From DATJGR01 sp032124855 (lineage in GTDB: Bacteria > Pseudomonadota > Gammaproteobacteria > Pseudomonadales > Azotimanducaceae), in contig JAQBCT010000007.1 in assembly GCA_032124855.1 (NCBI GenBank), positions 1-21,004 of the forward strand: a DNA stretch of 21,004 nt, given 5' to 3'. Position numbers and translations under genes: made by a program. How positions within the stretch are numbered: the first letter of the stretch is position 1; every line of letters begins with the position of its first letter. Of the stretch, positions 1 to 7,760 are shown piece after piece. The notes under the pieces are model-generated. The model was not told where the DNA came from. It did no database searches and saw only the letters and a program-made list of their open reading frames with translations.

Positions 1-187
1 TGATCCAGATTCCGAAGGCGAACCGCTCTGATGTATCGCGGATCGTCAGTTCGCCCTTGATATGCGTGCCGATCTCTTCGGATGCGACGTCGAACGCGCA
101 TTCGACAGTGATGCCGAGCGACTGGCCTTTTTCCAGGTAGCTACCGCGGCCGATCCACCTGCCGGGCGCCAGAAGTGCTTTGGACAT
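1..187 (-). CDS. Unknown protein, N-terminal part (runs off window)
   Basis: The first 62 codons of a gene read leftwards out of the window. The N-terminus (MSKALLAPGRWIGRGSYLEK) carries a GRGSYLEKGQSLG stretch followed by alternating hydrophobic and charged residues that look like beta strands. There is no signal peptide or membrane segment in the visible part. I do not recognise the family; a small beta-barrel or lipocalin-like protein is possible but unproven. The ATG at 185-187 is the first in frame, but no clear Shine-Dalgarno precedes it. It lies 109 bases downstream of the ABM-fold gene on the same strand and may or may not share its transcript. Confidence 0.6.
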   Translation of the reverse strand, partial: MSKALLAPGRWIGRGSYLEKGQSLGITVECAFDVASEEIGTHIKGELTIRDTSERFAFGIWI

Positions 188-296
188 CCAACAGCTACGC
201 ACTCGTAATGTTGCCGGAATGCTACCACGCACGTGACACATCGCCGCACGGGCGCCCAACTTCGCACCAGCAAAAGTCCGCCGCGGGTGCAGTTCG

Positions 297-629
297 TCAG
301 CCGGGCGGGTCTTCGCCGCTGAGCTGGTTCGACGTGAACACGCTCTGGAAATGCAGCACTGTTGGAAACGGGTCGTAGAAATGATGCAGCAGCGCCTTCC
401 ACTGCTGATACGCCTGCGACCCGCGAAAGCCCTCGGTATGCGCTTGCAGGTCTGTCCACTGCACGAGCAGCAGGTATTGATACGGCTGCTCCAGGCACCG
501 CTCGAGCCGATGCCACAGATAACCCTCGCGGGCGGCGATGATCGCCTGTGCTTTGGCGAAGGCGGCCTCGAATGCCTGCTCCTGGCCAGGGCGAACTGTC
601 AGCAGTGCATGTTCCAGCACCGTATTCAC
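297..629 (-). CDS. Antibiotic biosynthesis monooxygenase (ABM)-fold protein
   Basis: A 110-residue protein of the ABM/dimeric ferredoxin-like alpha+beta barrel superfamily. The N-terminal strand VLEHALLTVRPGQEQAFEAAF, the EGYLWHRLERCLEQPYQYLLLVQW core and the F(R)GSQAYQQWKALLHHFYDPFP segment are typical of small members, which are usually about 95-110 residues and form dimers. Such proteins include heme-degrading enzymes and quinol monooxygenases; the substrate cannot be told here. I prefer the GTG start at 629 because GGAG sits five bases upstream and homologues begin with this strand. An ATG at 656 in frame would add nine residues and overlap the upstream gene by 14 bases. It follows the VOC gene directly, so the two are probably cotranscribed. 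Confidence 0.82.
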   Translation of the reverse strand: MNTVLEHALLTVRPGQEQAFEAAFAKAQAIIAAREGYLWHRLERCLEQPYQYLLLVQWTDLQAHTEGFRGSQAYQQWKALLHHFYDPFPTVLHFQSVFTSNQLSGEDPPG

Positions 630-642
630 CGCAGCTCCGGCG

Positions 643-1011
643 TCATTGGGGCGCATGACAGACCGCTTCGATGTTGTAGCCGTCCGGGTCGAATACGAAC
701 GCGCCGTAGTAGGTCGGATGGTAGAGCGTGCGCAATCCCGGTGCACCGTTGTCCTTTGCGCCCGCCGCCATCGCTGCCGCGTAGAACGCATCCACCTCTG
801 CGCGGCTGTTTGCCGCGAAGGCCACGTGGGTCTTGTGCACACCGACGCTGCCCTGCGCGAACCAGAACTGCGGACGGCCGTTCGCGCCGATGCCGGCGAA
901 GCCGTCGAATTCGGCGACGACAGCCAGTCCAAGTGGCGCCAGCGCTTGCGCATAAAACGCCTTCGAGCGCTGGAAGTCGCTGACGGATATGGTCAGGTGG
1001 TCGAGGATCAT
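643..1011 (-). CDS. VOC (glyoxalase/bleomycin resistance) family protein
   Basis: A 122-residue single-module vicinal oxygen chelate protein. It starts MILDHLTISVSDFQRSKAFY, the usual first beta-alpha motif with a metal-ligand-position His5, and ends with the FDPDGYNIEAVCH motif in which Glu115 sits at the usual second ligand position. The central HVAFAANSRAEVDAFYAAAMAAGA helix is also standard. The family covers glyoxalases, dioxygenases and antibiotic-binding proteins, so no substrate can be named. The ATG at 1009-1011 is preceded by GGGAG at good spacing. The stop codon lies 13 bases before the preferred start of the downstream ABM gene, which suggests a two-gene unit. Confidence 0.88.
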   Translation of the reverse strand: MILDHLTISVSDFQRSKAFYAQALAPLGLAVVAEFDGFAGIGANGRPQFWFAQGSVGVHKTHVAFAANSRAEVDAFYAAAMAAGAKDNGAPGLRTLYHPTYYGAFVFDPDGYNIEAVCHAPQ

Positions 1012-1260
1012 GGTGGGCTCCCGCGTTGATGAGCGGATGAGTCTACGACAGACGTGCGTTCAGTAGCTTGCGATCGGGAGAAGCGTTGCGCTGCTGACGA
1101 AATAGCCTGCAACCGCATCGTGTAATACGAACAGTTCGCGCGGCAGCAGATAGGTGCGCAGACGCGGTTCGCTGATGGCCCACACGAGAGGGCGTCCTCG
1201 TGCATCGGGACGGGTTCGAACCGGTTCAGTCCAGAGCGTTCGCCGACCTGGAAAACTCGC
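1012..1260. other. Intergenic region with two small inverted repeats
   Basis: There are 249 bases between the VOC start and the DUF3307 stop. CACGAG at 1183-1188 and CTCGTG at 1197-1202 form a six-base stem about 60 bases past the DUF3307 stop, but no T-run follows on either strand. GGTTCGAACC at 1213-1222 is a perfect ten-base palindrome. It resembles a tRNA T-loop but no tRNA fold fits around it. I see no convincing gene here; the promoter of the VOC gene is expected in this stretch but I cannot pick it out. Confidence 0.4.
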
Positions 1261-1605
1261 TTAGCCGACATATCCGTAGTAGATGACGAAACAGTAGGCG
1301 ATCTTGCAGAGCACGTGCAGCGCCTGATCCGTGTGAAACCCAATCCAGCGTTCGGTCTTCGCGAAGTCGATGCAGCCGTGCAGAAGGACTTCGGTCAAGC
1401 CAAGCGCGGCGCTGCCCGTTAGCAGGAAGACTGCACCGCCATGAACGAGCGCGTGTGCGCTGAGCCAGTAGTACCACGGCGGAAAATTGGGGCCCTGCGT
1501 GGCGGCAAACTCGCCATGCCGCAGTTTGGCGCGCGCCATGGTGTCGGATTGCAGCACAAAATCGGCGATGGCGTGGCCGATGAGCAACTCAAAGAAAAGG
1601 ATCAT
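1261..1605 (-). CDS. DUF3307 small membrane protein
   Basis: A 114-residue hydrophobic protein matching the DUF3307 family. It begins MILFFELLIGHAIADFVLQSD, whose H-x3-D-F-x-L-Q signature is characteristic of that family, followed by ARAKLRHG and several predicted membrane segments (about residues 1-18, 43-62, 65-77 and 93-113). The function of the family is unknown. The ATG at 1603-1605 is chosen; a TTG directly upstream (1606-1608) is also in frame. AAGG lies about eight bases before it. The gene is divergent from aguA, with about 170 bases between the two starts. Confidence 0.8.
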   Translation of the reverse strand: MILFFELLIGHAIADFVLQSDTMARAKLRHGEFAATQGPNFPPWYYWLSAHALVHGGAVFLLTGSAALGLTEVLLHGCIDFAKTERWIGFHTDQALHVLCKIAYCFVIYYGYVG

Positions 1606-1741
1606 CAAATGGCGCCTTGGTGGTTCGCTGAACGATATGTACGCAATGGTGCCGCGATTCGCGGCGGCTGTCTCGTGCTGATTGACACGCCGCGACAGGG
1701 GATAGCCGTTGGGTCATGGCCAGCGCTCAGGCGCTTGCAGT

Positions 1742-1747
1742 TATACT
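1742..1747 (+). promoter_or_regulatory. Candidate -10 element of the polyamine operon
   Basis: TATACT, 28 bases upstream of the aguA start, matches five of six positions of a sigma-70 -10 box. No good -35 hexamer sits 16-18 bases upstream, so this is a tentative call. The same hexamer occurs upstream of the TauE/SafE gene. Confidence 0.35.
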
Positions 1748-1774
1748 GACCGCGCACCGTCGAGAAGTGTGGCC

Positions 1775-2818
1775 ATGGTGAACTCGAGTTCCGTGTTTCG
1801 AATGCCCGCCGAGTGGGAACCGCACCAGGCAACGTGGATGTCGTGGCCGCACAACGAGCGGACCTGGCCTGGTTGCCTGGAAGAGGCACAAGCGGCGCTA
1901 ACTCAAGCGGTCATTGCGCTGGCACCTGGCGAAGAGGTGCATATCAACGTACTCGATGCAGCGCATGGCGCAGTGGTGATGCAACGTTTTGCCGGCCAGA
2001 TACCGGCGGGTCGCGTGCACGTTCACACGATTTCGACGGACGACGCCTGGTGTCGCGATCACGGCGCAATCGTTGCGTTTGACGCGAACGACCAACGCGT
2101 GGCGCTGCAATTTCGTTTCAATGCGTGGGGTGGTAAGTACCCGCATGCAGCCGATGCGCGGGTGGCCGCTCAGATGGCGGCGGTGCTGGGACTTGGCACC
2201 GTGGCCGTTGATCTGGTGTTGGAAGGCGGCTCAATCGAGGTCAACGGCGCCGGCGCCGTGCTCACCACCGAGCAATGTCTGCTCAATCCGAACCGCAATC
2301 CGCAACTCTCGCGGGCCGCGATCGAGGCGTCGCTGCGCGCGCATCTGGGTGTCACCGAGGTGCTGTGGCTGGGTGACGGCATCGTGGGCGACGATACAGA
2401 CGGTCACGTCGACGACCTCACGCGCTTTGTCGGCCGGGCCACGGTCCTGACCGTCGTGGAATCCGATCCGCAGGACGCCAACTTCGACGCACTGCGGGAC
2501 AACCTGCAGCGCCTGCGGCGGATGTCGCTCGCCGATGGCACCCCGCTGTCGGTGATCGAAATGCCGATGCCCACCGCCGTGATCGGTAAAGCGGGGCGCC
2601 TGCCCGCGAGTTATGCCAACTTTTATGTGGGCAACGAGGTCGTTCTCGCACCGGTATTCGATTGTCCGAGGGACGCAGATGCAATCGACGCACTGACGTA
2701 CTGCTATCCGACGCGAAGAATCGTGCCGATCGACTGTCGGGCGTTGGTGGTGGGACTGGGCACACTGCATTGTCTGACGCAGCAGATTCCCGCGCCGTTG
2801 CCTGCGCGCGCTTGCTGA
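1775..2818 (+). CDS. aguA: Agmatine deiminase
   Basis: A 347-residue enzyme of the peptidyl-arginine-deiminase-like (GME) superfamily that hydrolyses agmatine to N-carbamoylputrescine and ammonia in the cytoplasm. Visible family motifs in order are MPAEWEPHQATWMSWPH at the N-terminus, DDAWCRDHGAI, FNAWGGKY, the LEGGSIEVNGAG turn, TEQCLLNPNRNP, DDTDGHVDDLTRF with the conserved His, and the C-terminal loop with the catalytic Cys333 (TLHCLTQQIP). The loop reads GLGTLHC rather than the usual GGGxIHC. The ATG at 1775 follows GAGAAG at seven bases; an ATG at 1802 would also preserve the conserved region. It is the first gene of a unit with speY, speA and aguB, which supports the assignment over arginine deiminase-like alternatives. 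Confidence 0.95.
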   Translation: MVNSSSVFRMPAEWEPHQATWMSWPHNERTWPGCLEEAQAALTQAVIALAPGEEVHINVLDAAHGAVVMQRFAGQIPAGRVHVHTISTDDAWCRDHGAIVAFDANDQRVALQFRFNAWGGKYPHAADARVAAQMAAVLGLGTVAVDLVLEGGSIEVNGAGAVLTTEQCLLNPNRNPQLSRAAIEASLRAHLGVTEVLWLGDGIVGDDTDGHVDDLTRFVGRATVLTVVESDPQDANFDALRDNLQRLRRMSLADGTPLSVIEMPMPTAVIGKAGRLPASYANFYVGNEVVLAPVFDCPRDADAIDALTYCYPTRRIVPIDCRALVVGLGTLHCLTQQIPAPLPARAC

Positions 2819-2833
2819 GACGCGGCCGATTTC

Positions 2834-2862
2834 TTGCGAGGGCACAGCCCAGCACGTAAGCT
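2834..2862 (+). promoter_or_regulatory. Possible internal promoter before speY
   Basis: TTGCGA (2834-2839) and TAAGCT (2857-2862) are separated by 17 bases in the 71-base gap between aguA and speY. The -35 match is fair and the -10 match is weak, so this is only a candidate for extra transcription of speY-speA-aguB. Confidence 0.25.
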
Positions 2863-2889
2863 GCCGACCCCATCGAAGCCGGCCGAATC

Positions 2890-3867
2890 ATGTCCATGCG
2901 CAACGTTGGCGAATATCTTCGGCACCACTTCCGACACTTCAATGCCGCCGCATTGATCGACGCAGCGGATGGCTACACGCGCCATCTGGAGCAAGGTGGC
3001 GTCATGTTCATGACGCTGGCCGGTGCGATGAGCACGGCGGAACTGGGTCTGTCGCTTGCCGAAATGATCCGCCGCGGCAAGGTGCACGCCATCTGCTGCA
3101 CGGGCGCGAACCTCGAAGAGGATCTGTTCAATCTCGTGGCGCACGATCACTACGTGCGCGTGCCGAACTATCGGGAGCTGACGGCGGCGCAGGAAGCCGA
3201 GCTGCTCGCACGCCATCTGAATCGCGTGACGGATACCTGTATTCCCGAAGAGGAGGCAATCAGGCGCATCGAGCAGGTGATCGTTGATGAGTGGCGCGCG
3301 GCAGAGGCGCGCGGCGAGCGCTATTTTCCGGACGAATTTCTATACCGCATCATCCGCGGCAAAAAGCTCGAGGCGCATTACCAGATCGATGTGAAGGATT
3401 CGTGGCTGTACGCTGCTTGCGAACGGGATTTGCCGATATTCGTCCCCGGCTGGGAGGATTCCTCGCTCGGCAACATTTTTGCGGCACATGTGATCAATGG
3501 TGATCTGCGCGATGTGCACACCGTGCGCAACGGCATCGAATACATGATCCGACTGGCCGACTGGTATCGGGGCACCTCAGCGGATGCGTCGATCGGGTTT
3601 TTCCAGATTGGCGGCGGTATCGCGGGCGACTTCCCCATCTGCGTGGTGCCCATGCTGCGCCAGGATCTGCTGATGCAGGACATTCCGTTGTGGGGATACT
3701 TCTGCCAGATCAGCGACTCGACCACCAGCTACGGTTCCTACTCGGGCGCGGTGCCCAACGAGAAGATTACGTGGGGTAAGCTCGCGGCGGAAACGCCGAA
3801 GTACATCATCGAATCGGATGCCAGTATCGTGGCGCCGTTGATCTTTGCCAGCGTACTGGGCGAGTAG
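2890..3867 (+). CDS. speY: Deoxyhypusine synthase-like protein, probable homospermidine synthase
   Basis: A 325-residue NAD-dependent enzyme of the deoxyhypusine synthase (DHS) family. The motif TWGK holds Lys297, equivalent to the lysine of eukaryotic DHS that carries the aminobutyl intermediate, and is followed by IIESDASIVAPL, matching the end of the DHS active-site region. The N-terminal MFMTLAGAMSTAELG and CCTGANLEEDLFNL stretches and the GGG near residue 241 fit the NAD fold. Bacteria lack eIF5A, so the usual substrate is absent; a cyanobacterial homologue (speY of Anabaena) has been linked to homospermidine synthesis. Its position directly before speA and aguB, which supply putrescine, supports homospermidine synthesis from putrescine here. 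The exact product is inference. No strong ribosome binding site is visible; a second ATG lies six bases downstream. Confidence 0.88.
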   Translation: MSMRNVGEYLRHHFRHFNAAALIDAADGYTRHLEQGGVMFMTLAGAMSTAELGLSLAEMIRRGKVHAICCTGANLEEDLFNLVAHDHYVRVPNYRELTAAQEAELLARHLNRVTDTCIPEEEAIRRIEQVIVDEWRAAEARGERYFPDEFLYRIIRGKKLEAHYQIDVKDSWLYAACERDLPIFVPGWEDSSLGNIFAAHVINGDLRDVHTVRNGIEYMIRLADWYRGTSADASIGFFQIGGGIAGDFPICVVPMLRQDLLMQDIPLWGYFCQISDSTTSYGSYSGAVPNEKITWGKLAAETPKYIIESDASIVAPLIFASVLGE

Positions 3868-3876
3868 GGAACCACC

Positions 3877-5874
3877 ATGTGGACAGACAACGGTGCGCGG
3901 CGATCCCAACGAAACGCGTGGACCGTGGCCGACGCTCAGGAGCTGTACGCGGTCAGCTCGTGGAGCGATGGTTTCTACACCGTGAATGCTGCGGGTCATG
4001 CGGCCGCGCAACCGCTGCTGGACAAGGAATTGTCCATCGACATTCTCGAGGTTGTCGCCGCGGCCGCGGCGCAGGACATCACGCCACCGCTGCTGGTACG
4101 TTTTCAGGATGTGTTGCGCTCGCGCGTGCGACGTCTGGTGGAAGCGTTCGACACGGCGATTGCGGACGCCGGCTATGGCAATCGATATCAGGCGATCTAT
4201 CCCATCAAAGTGAATCAGCTGCACGAAGTGGTTGAGGAAGTGCTCGACGCCGGCAAAGCCTACGGCCTGGGGCTGGAATGTGGTTCCAAGACTGAATTGA
4301 TCGCCGCCTTGCCGAACATTGGTGACGATCGACTGCTGCTGTGCAACGGCGTGAAGGATCACGTCATCCTTTCGCTGATTCTGTCGGCCCAGCAACTCGG
4401 CCAGCGTGTGCTGCCGATCATCGAAAAATATACCGAGTTCGAACAGCTGATGGTGCTCGCTGATCGCTCCGGCCAGAAGCCGCGCCTCGCGGTGCGGATC
4501 AAGCTCGCTACTCGCGGCGCGGGTCGCTGGTTCGAGTCGGCGGGAGAACGCTCGAAATTTGGCCTCACCGTCCCCGAACTCGTACGCCTGGTGCATGAAC
4601 TGGAACGCCGCGGCATCGCAGATCGGTTAGAGCTGCTGCACTTTCACCTCGGCAGTCAGATCACCGATATCCACGTACTCAAGCAGGCGGTGAAGGAAGT
4701 CACGCAGGTCTATGCGGATCTGCATCTGCGCGGTGTGCCGGTACGTTGTCTCGATGTCGGTGGCGGCCTCGGTGTGCACTACGGTGGCGGCTACGGCAGC
4801 GACGACTCAAGCATCAACTACAGCTTGCAGGAATATGCCAACGCCATCGTATTCTCGGTGCAGGAGATCTGCGCGGCGCGCGACGTACCCGAACCGGTGA
4901 TCGTGTCGGAGAGCGGTCGGGCTATCACGGCGCATCACTCAGTGCTGGTGGTCCCGGTGCTCAGCGCGCAGGCGCATGGCGCAGAGTTGCACGATTTGCC
5001 CGAGCATCCCGACGGACTCGCGCAGCGCATGCTCGCAGCACTCGAGGAGGCCCGCCAGGCTGATGACAACGTGGGTGAGCTGCTCGAGGCATATCACGAC
5101 GCACACGAAGCGCGCGCCGAGGCCGATACGGTATTTCGTCTGGGCTTTCTGGGAATCGAACAGCTTGCTGTGGTGGAAACACTCTACTGGGGCGCCTGCC
5201 GCGAGATTCTGGATGGACTGGAGGCGGCCGATCTCGAAACGCCGCCGCCAGAGCAGCTCGAGTTGCAGACGCTGCTCACTGACATCTATCTATGCGACTT
5301 CTCGGTATTTCACTCGATGCTCGACCATTGGGCGATCCGCCAGCTTTTCCCCATCATGCCGCTCGGGCGTCTCGACGAACGTCCCGAGCGGCGCGCGGTT
5401 GTCGTCGATCTCACCTGTGATTCGGACGGTAAGGTATCGGAGTACGTCTCCAGCCTTGAGGATCGTTCGCATCTGCCGCTGCATTCGCTGCAGCGTGGCG
5501 AGCGTTACTACCTGGGGATATTTTTGGTGGGGGCGTATCAGGACATTCTCGGCGATTCGCATAATCTATTCGGCCGCCTGCCGGAAGTGCATGTCTATGC
5601 TGATGACGAGGAACCCGGCAACTTCTGGATCGAAAAAGTCATCCCCGGCATGTCGGTGCACGAGATGCTGGCGCAGGTGCAGTACTTCCCCAACGACCTG
5701 AACCGGCGCATGAGCGAGATGGTGCGCGCCAAGATCGATGCTGACGAGGTGCGCCCCAATGTGGGCATGCGCATCGTCAACGAGTATCAGAAGCGCTTCA
5801 ACGAAACGACCTATTGCGCAGTCGGCTTTCCGGCGGCTGCGCCAGACGGGGGCGCGCAAGACGATGAGCGCTGA
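3877..5874 (+). CDS. speA: Biosynthetic arginine decarboxylase
   Basis: A 665-residue PLP enzyme of fold III (alanine racemase-like) that decarboxylates arginine to agmatine. Lys111 in YPIKVNQ is the PLP lysine. HFHLGSQ (255-261) and the phosphate-binding DVGGGLGV (293-300) lie in the barrel, the SESGRAI segment follows at 344-350, and CDSDGK (514-519) holds the Cys514 expected to act across the dimer interface. The length fits the 630-660 residue family. AGGGA precedes the ATG at normal spacing, nine bases after the speY stop. The last 11 bases overlap the start of aguB, so translation of the two is probably coupled. Confidence 0.97.
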   Translation: MWTDNGARRSQRNAWTVADAQELYAVSSWSDGFYTVNAAGHAAAQPLLDKELSIDILEVVAAAAAQDITPPLLVRFQDVLRSRVRRLVEAFDTAIADAGYGNRYQAIYPIKVNQLHEVVEEVLDAGKAYGLGLECGSKTELIAALPNIGDDRLLLCNGVKDHVILSLILSAQQLGQRVLPIIEKYTEFEQLMVLADRSGQKPRLAVRIKLATRGAGRWFESAGERSKFGLTVPELVRLVHELERRGIADRLELLHFHLGSQITDIHVLKQAVKEVTQVYADLHLRGVPVRCLDVGGGLGVHYGGGYGSDDSSINYSLQEYANAIVFSVQEICAARDVPEPVIVSESGRAITAHHSVLVVPVLSAQAHGAELHDLPEHPDGLAQRMLAALEEARQADDNVGELLEAYHDAHEARAEADTVFRLGFLGIEQLAVVETLYWGACREILDGLEAADLETPPPEQLELQTLLTDIYLCDFSVFHSMLDHWAIRQLFPIMPLGRLDERPERRAVVVDLTCDSDGKVSEYVSSLEDRSHLPLHSLQRGERYYLGIFLVGAYQDILGDSHNLFGRLPEVHVYADDEEPGNFWIEKVIPGMSVHEMLAQVQYFPNDLNRRMSEMVRAKIDADEVRPNVGMRIVNEYQKRFNETTYCAVGFPAAAPDGGAQDDER

Positions 5875-6760
5875 AAACGGACGGGTGACGGTGGGCCTCG
5901 TCCAGATGACGATGGGGACCGACCCGGAGACGAACGTGCAGCGTGCGATCGCAGGTGTGCGCGATGCGGCGGCGCAGGGCGCCACACTCATCTGTCTCCC
6001 CGAACTGTTCCGATCGCGCTATTTCTGTCAGAGCGAGTCTGCAGAACACTTCGCACTCGCCGAAACAGTCCCCGGACCCACCACGCAGCGCCTGGCGACG
6101 CTGGCCGACGAACTGGACGTCACGCTGGTGGCCAGCCTGTTCGAAGAACGCGCGCCGGGGCTGTATCACAACACTGCTGCAGTGCTCGATGCGGGTGCGG
6201 GGTATGTGGGTAAGTATCGCAAGATGCATATCCCGGATGATCCGCGCTACTACGAGAAGTTCTACTTCACGCCGGGTGATCTGGGCTACAAGGCATTCGC
6301 CACCCGCGCCGGGTCGGTGGGCGTTCTGGTTTGCTGGGATCAGTGGTATCCGGAGGCGGCGCGCCTCACTGCGCTCGCTGGGGCTCAGGTTTTGTGCTAT
6401 CCCACGGCCATCGGCTGGCATCCGGAGGAAGACCGCGCCACCCAGTTGGCCCAGCACGATGCATGGGAGGTGGCACAACGCGCGCACGCCATCGCCAATG
6501 GCTGCTACGTGGTCGTGGCCAATCGAACCGGATTCGAGCCGGATCCTACTGGCCAGGGAGGCATTCAGTTCTGGGGCCAGAGTTTCGTGGTTGCCCCTGA
6601 CGGGCGAGTTGTGGCGCGTGCGACCGCTGACGCAGAGGCGGTGCTCGTGTGGGAGATGGACCTGCTGGGAATCGCGCGGCAGCGCATCGGCTGGCCGTTT
6701 CTGCGCGACCGTCGGATCGACAGTTACGCCGACATCACGCGCCGCTTCGGCAACGACTGA
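5864..6760 (+). CDS. aguB: N-carbamoylputrescine amidase
   Basis: A 298-residue nitrilase-superfamily amidohydrolase that converts N-carbamoylputrescine to putrescine, CO2 and ammonia. The nitrilase triad is clear: Glu47 (CLPELF), Lys120 (KYRKMHIP) and Cys157 (VCWDQWYPE). The strings HIPDDPRYYEKFYFTPGD and TAIGWHPEE are typical of AguB rather than other nitrilases. The ATG lies inside the last codons of speA (11-base overlap). Together with aguA and speA it completes the arginine-agmatine-putrescine route in one unit. It converges on the YaiI gene with only seven bases between the stops and no obvious terminator. Confidence 0.96.
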   Translation: MSAENGRVTVGLVQMTMGTDPETNVQRAIAGVRDAAAQGATLICLPELFRSRYFCQSESAEHFALAETVPGPTTQRLATLADELDVTLVASLFEERAPGLYHNTAAVLDAGAGYVGKYRKMHIPDDPRYYEKFYFTPGDLGYKAFATRAGSVGVLVCWDQWYPEAARLTALAGAQVLCYPTAIGWHPEEDRATQLAQHDAWEVAQRAHAIANGCYVVVANRTGFEPDPTGQGGIQFWGQSFVVAPDGRVVARATADAEAVLVWEMDLLGIARQRIGWPFLRDRRIDSYADITRRFGND

Positions 6761-6767
6761 GCCGTTG

Positions 6768-7229
6768 TCAGGGCGGTGAGGGCCGAGGCTGTTTGGCCAG
6801 CCAGCGGTCGAGTGCATTGGCGAAGGTCTGGCGTTCCAACTGGCCCAGCGGCGGCGGGCCGCCCGATACGGCGCCGCTGTCACGCAGGTCTGCCATGAGA
6901 TCCCGCATCGCGAGGCGCTCGCGGATATTTTCCTCGGTGTAGAACTCTCCACGCGGATTGAGCGCAGTTGCACCGCGCTGCACGGCGCGCGCGGCCAGTG
7001 GTATATCACCCGTCACCACGAGATCGCCGCTTGCGAGTCGCTCGATGATCGCGTCGTCCGCCGCGTCGAAACCGGTTGCAACGGTCACGGCTGTAACCCA
7101 TGGCGAGCGGGGCGCGGCAATGCTCTGGCCTGCGACGAGCGTCGCGTGAGTGCGGGTGCGGGCCGCGGCGCGGTAAAGAATATCCTTGATGACGTTGGGA
7201 CAGGCATCGGCATCGATCCAGATGTGCAT
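6768..7229 (-). CDS. YaiI/YqxD (DUF188) family protein
   Basis: A 153-residue protein of the UPF0178/DUF188 family, related to PIN-like nucleases. The family signature DADACP is at residues 6-11 and the second conserved acidic motif, VVTGDIPLA, at 71-79; LNPRGEFYTEENIRERL is also typical. The biochemical role is not established. The ATG at 7227-7229 shares its A with the TGA of the upstream Nudix gene (TGATG), so the two are likely translationally coupled. The length and the immediate DADACP motif make this start firm. Confidence 0.92.
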   Translation of the reverse strand: MHIWIDADACPNVIKDILYRAAARTRTHATLVAGQSIAAPRSPWVTAVTVATGFDAADDAIIERLASGDLVVTGDIPLAARAVQRGATALNPRGEFYTEENIRERLAMRDLMADLRDSGAVSGGPPPLGQLERQTFANALDRWLAKQPRPSPP

Positions 7230-7756
7230 CAGATCAATCCCAGCACCCGCAGGCGGGTTCGCAACCACGGTGTGAAATCATCCGGGCGGACGAAAATTGC
7301 ATGCGCCAGCGCGTCGAGTTTGATGCGCTGCACGTCGGCCACTTCGGCGGGATCTGCCGTGATCGGCCCGTCGTAGTCGCCGCGAAAGGTCTGGTTGAGT
7401 TCGTAGTCGCGGATGCCCGACTCGGGCACTTCGATCTGTGCGCGCACGACACCGCCCAGCGCGGTCAGGGTGACGCCAGAGACGGCGAGTTCTTCCGCGA
7501 GACCGCGGTGCGCCGCTTGCTCGTACGTCTCACCTGGCTTGAGGTGTTCGCCCACGCTGATATCCCAGGCATTGGGCCACACGTCTTTGCGCGCTGCGCG
7601 GCGTTGAATGTAGAGGCGACCCGCAGGATCGAACAGCAGGACGTTGGTGGCGCGGTGCCACAGGCCGAGGCGATGCACTTCGCTGCGCAGCACCAGGCCC
7701 GTGGGATGTCCATCGACGTCGTAGGTTTCAAAGTACTCGCTGCCTGGGTCGTTCAT
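7229..7756 (-). CDS. Nudix hydrolase-like protein with an altered Nudix box
   Basis: A 175-residue protein resembling the YfcD/isopentenyl-diphosphate-isomerase-type branch of the Nudix superfamily: an N-terminal EYFETYDVDGHPTG and HRLGLWHRATNVLLFD, then QRRAARKDVWPNAWDISVGEHLKPGE. The Nudix box at about 70-94 keeps Glu76, Arg84, Glu88 and Glu89. It has Glu70 in place of the first Gly and Gly85 where the first Glu of REUxEE normally sits. Such proteins hydrolyse nucleoside diphosphates linked to other groups, but the changed box means activity is uncertain. It starts with an ATG four bases after the L,D-transpeptidase stop and overlaps the YaiI start by one base, so it is part of a tight operon. 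Confidence 0.87.
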   Translation of the reverse strand: MNDPGSEYFETYDVDGHPTGLVLRSEVHRLGLWHRATNVLLFDPAGRLYIQRRAARKDVWPNAWDISVGEHLKPGETYEQAAHRGLAEELAVSGVTLTALGGVVRAQIEVPESGIRDYELNQTFRGDYDGPITADPAEVADVQRIKLDALAHAIFVRPDDFTPWLRTRLRVLGLI

Positions 7757-7760
7757 TGAG

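Noticed and set aside
1211..1224. tRNA T-loop-like sequence GGTTCGAACC
   Set aside because: It is a perfect palindrome, and no acceptor, D or anticodon arm can be fitted around it on either strand.
3577..4596. Long open frame on the - strand opposite speY and speA
   Set aside because: It has no recognisable domain and lies opposite two strongly conserved enzymes; long antisense frames are common at this GC content.
5798..7009. 403-residue open frame on the - strand opposite aguB and YaiI
   Set aside because: Its composition is that of a shadow frame with no domain or hydrophobic pattern; it covers aguB and part of the YaiI gene.
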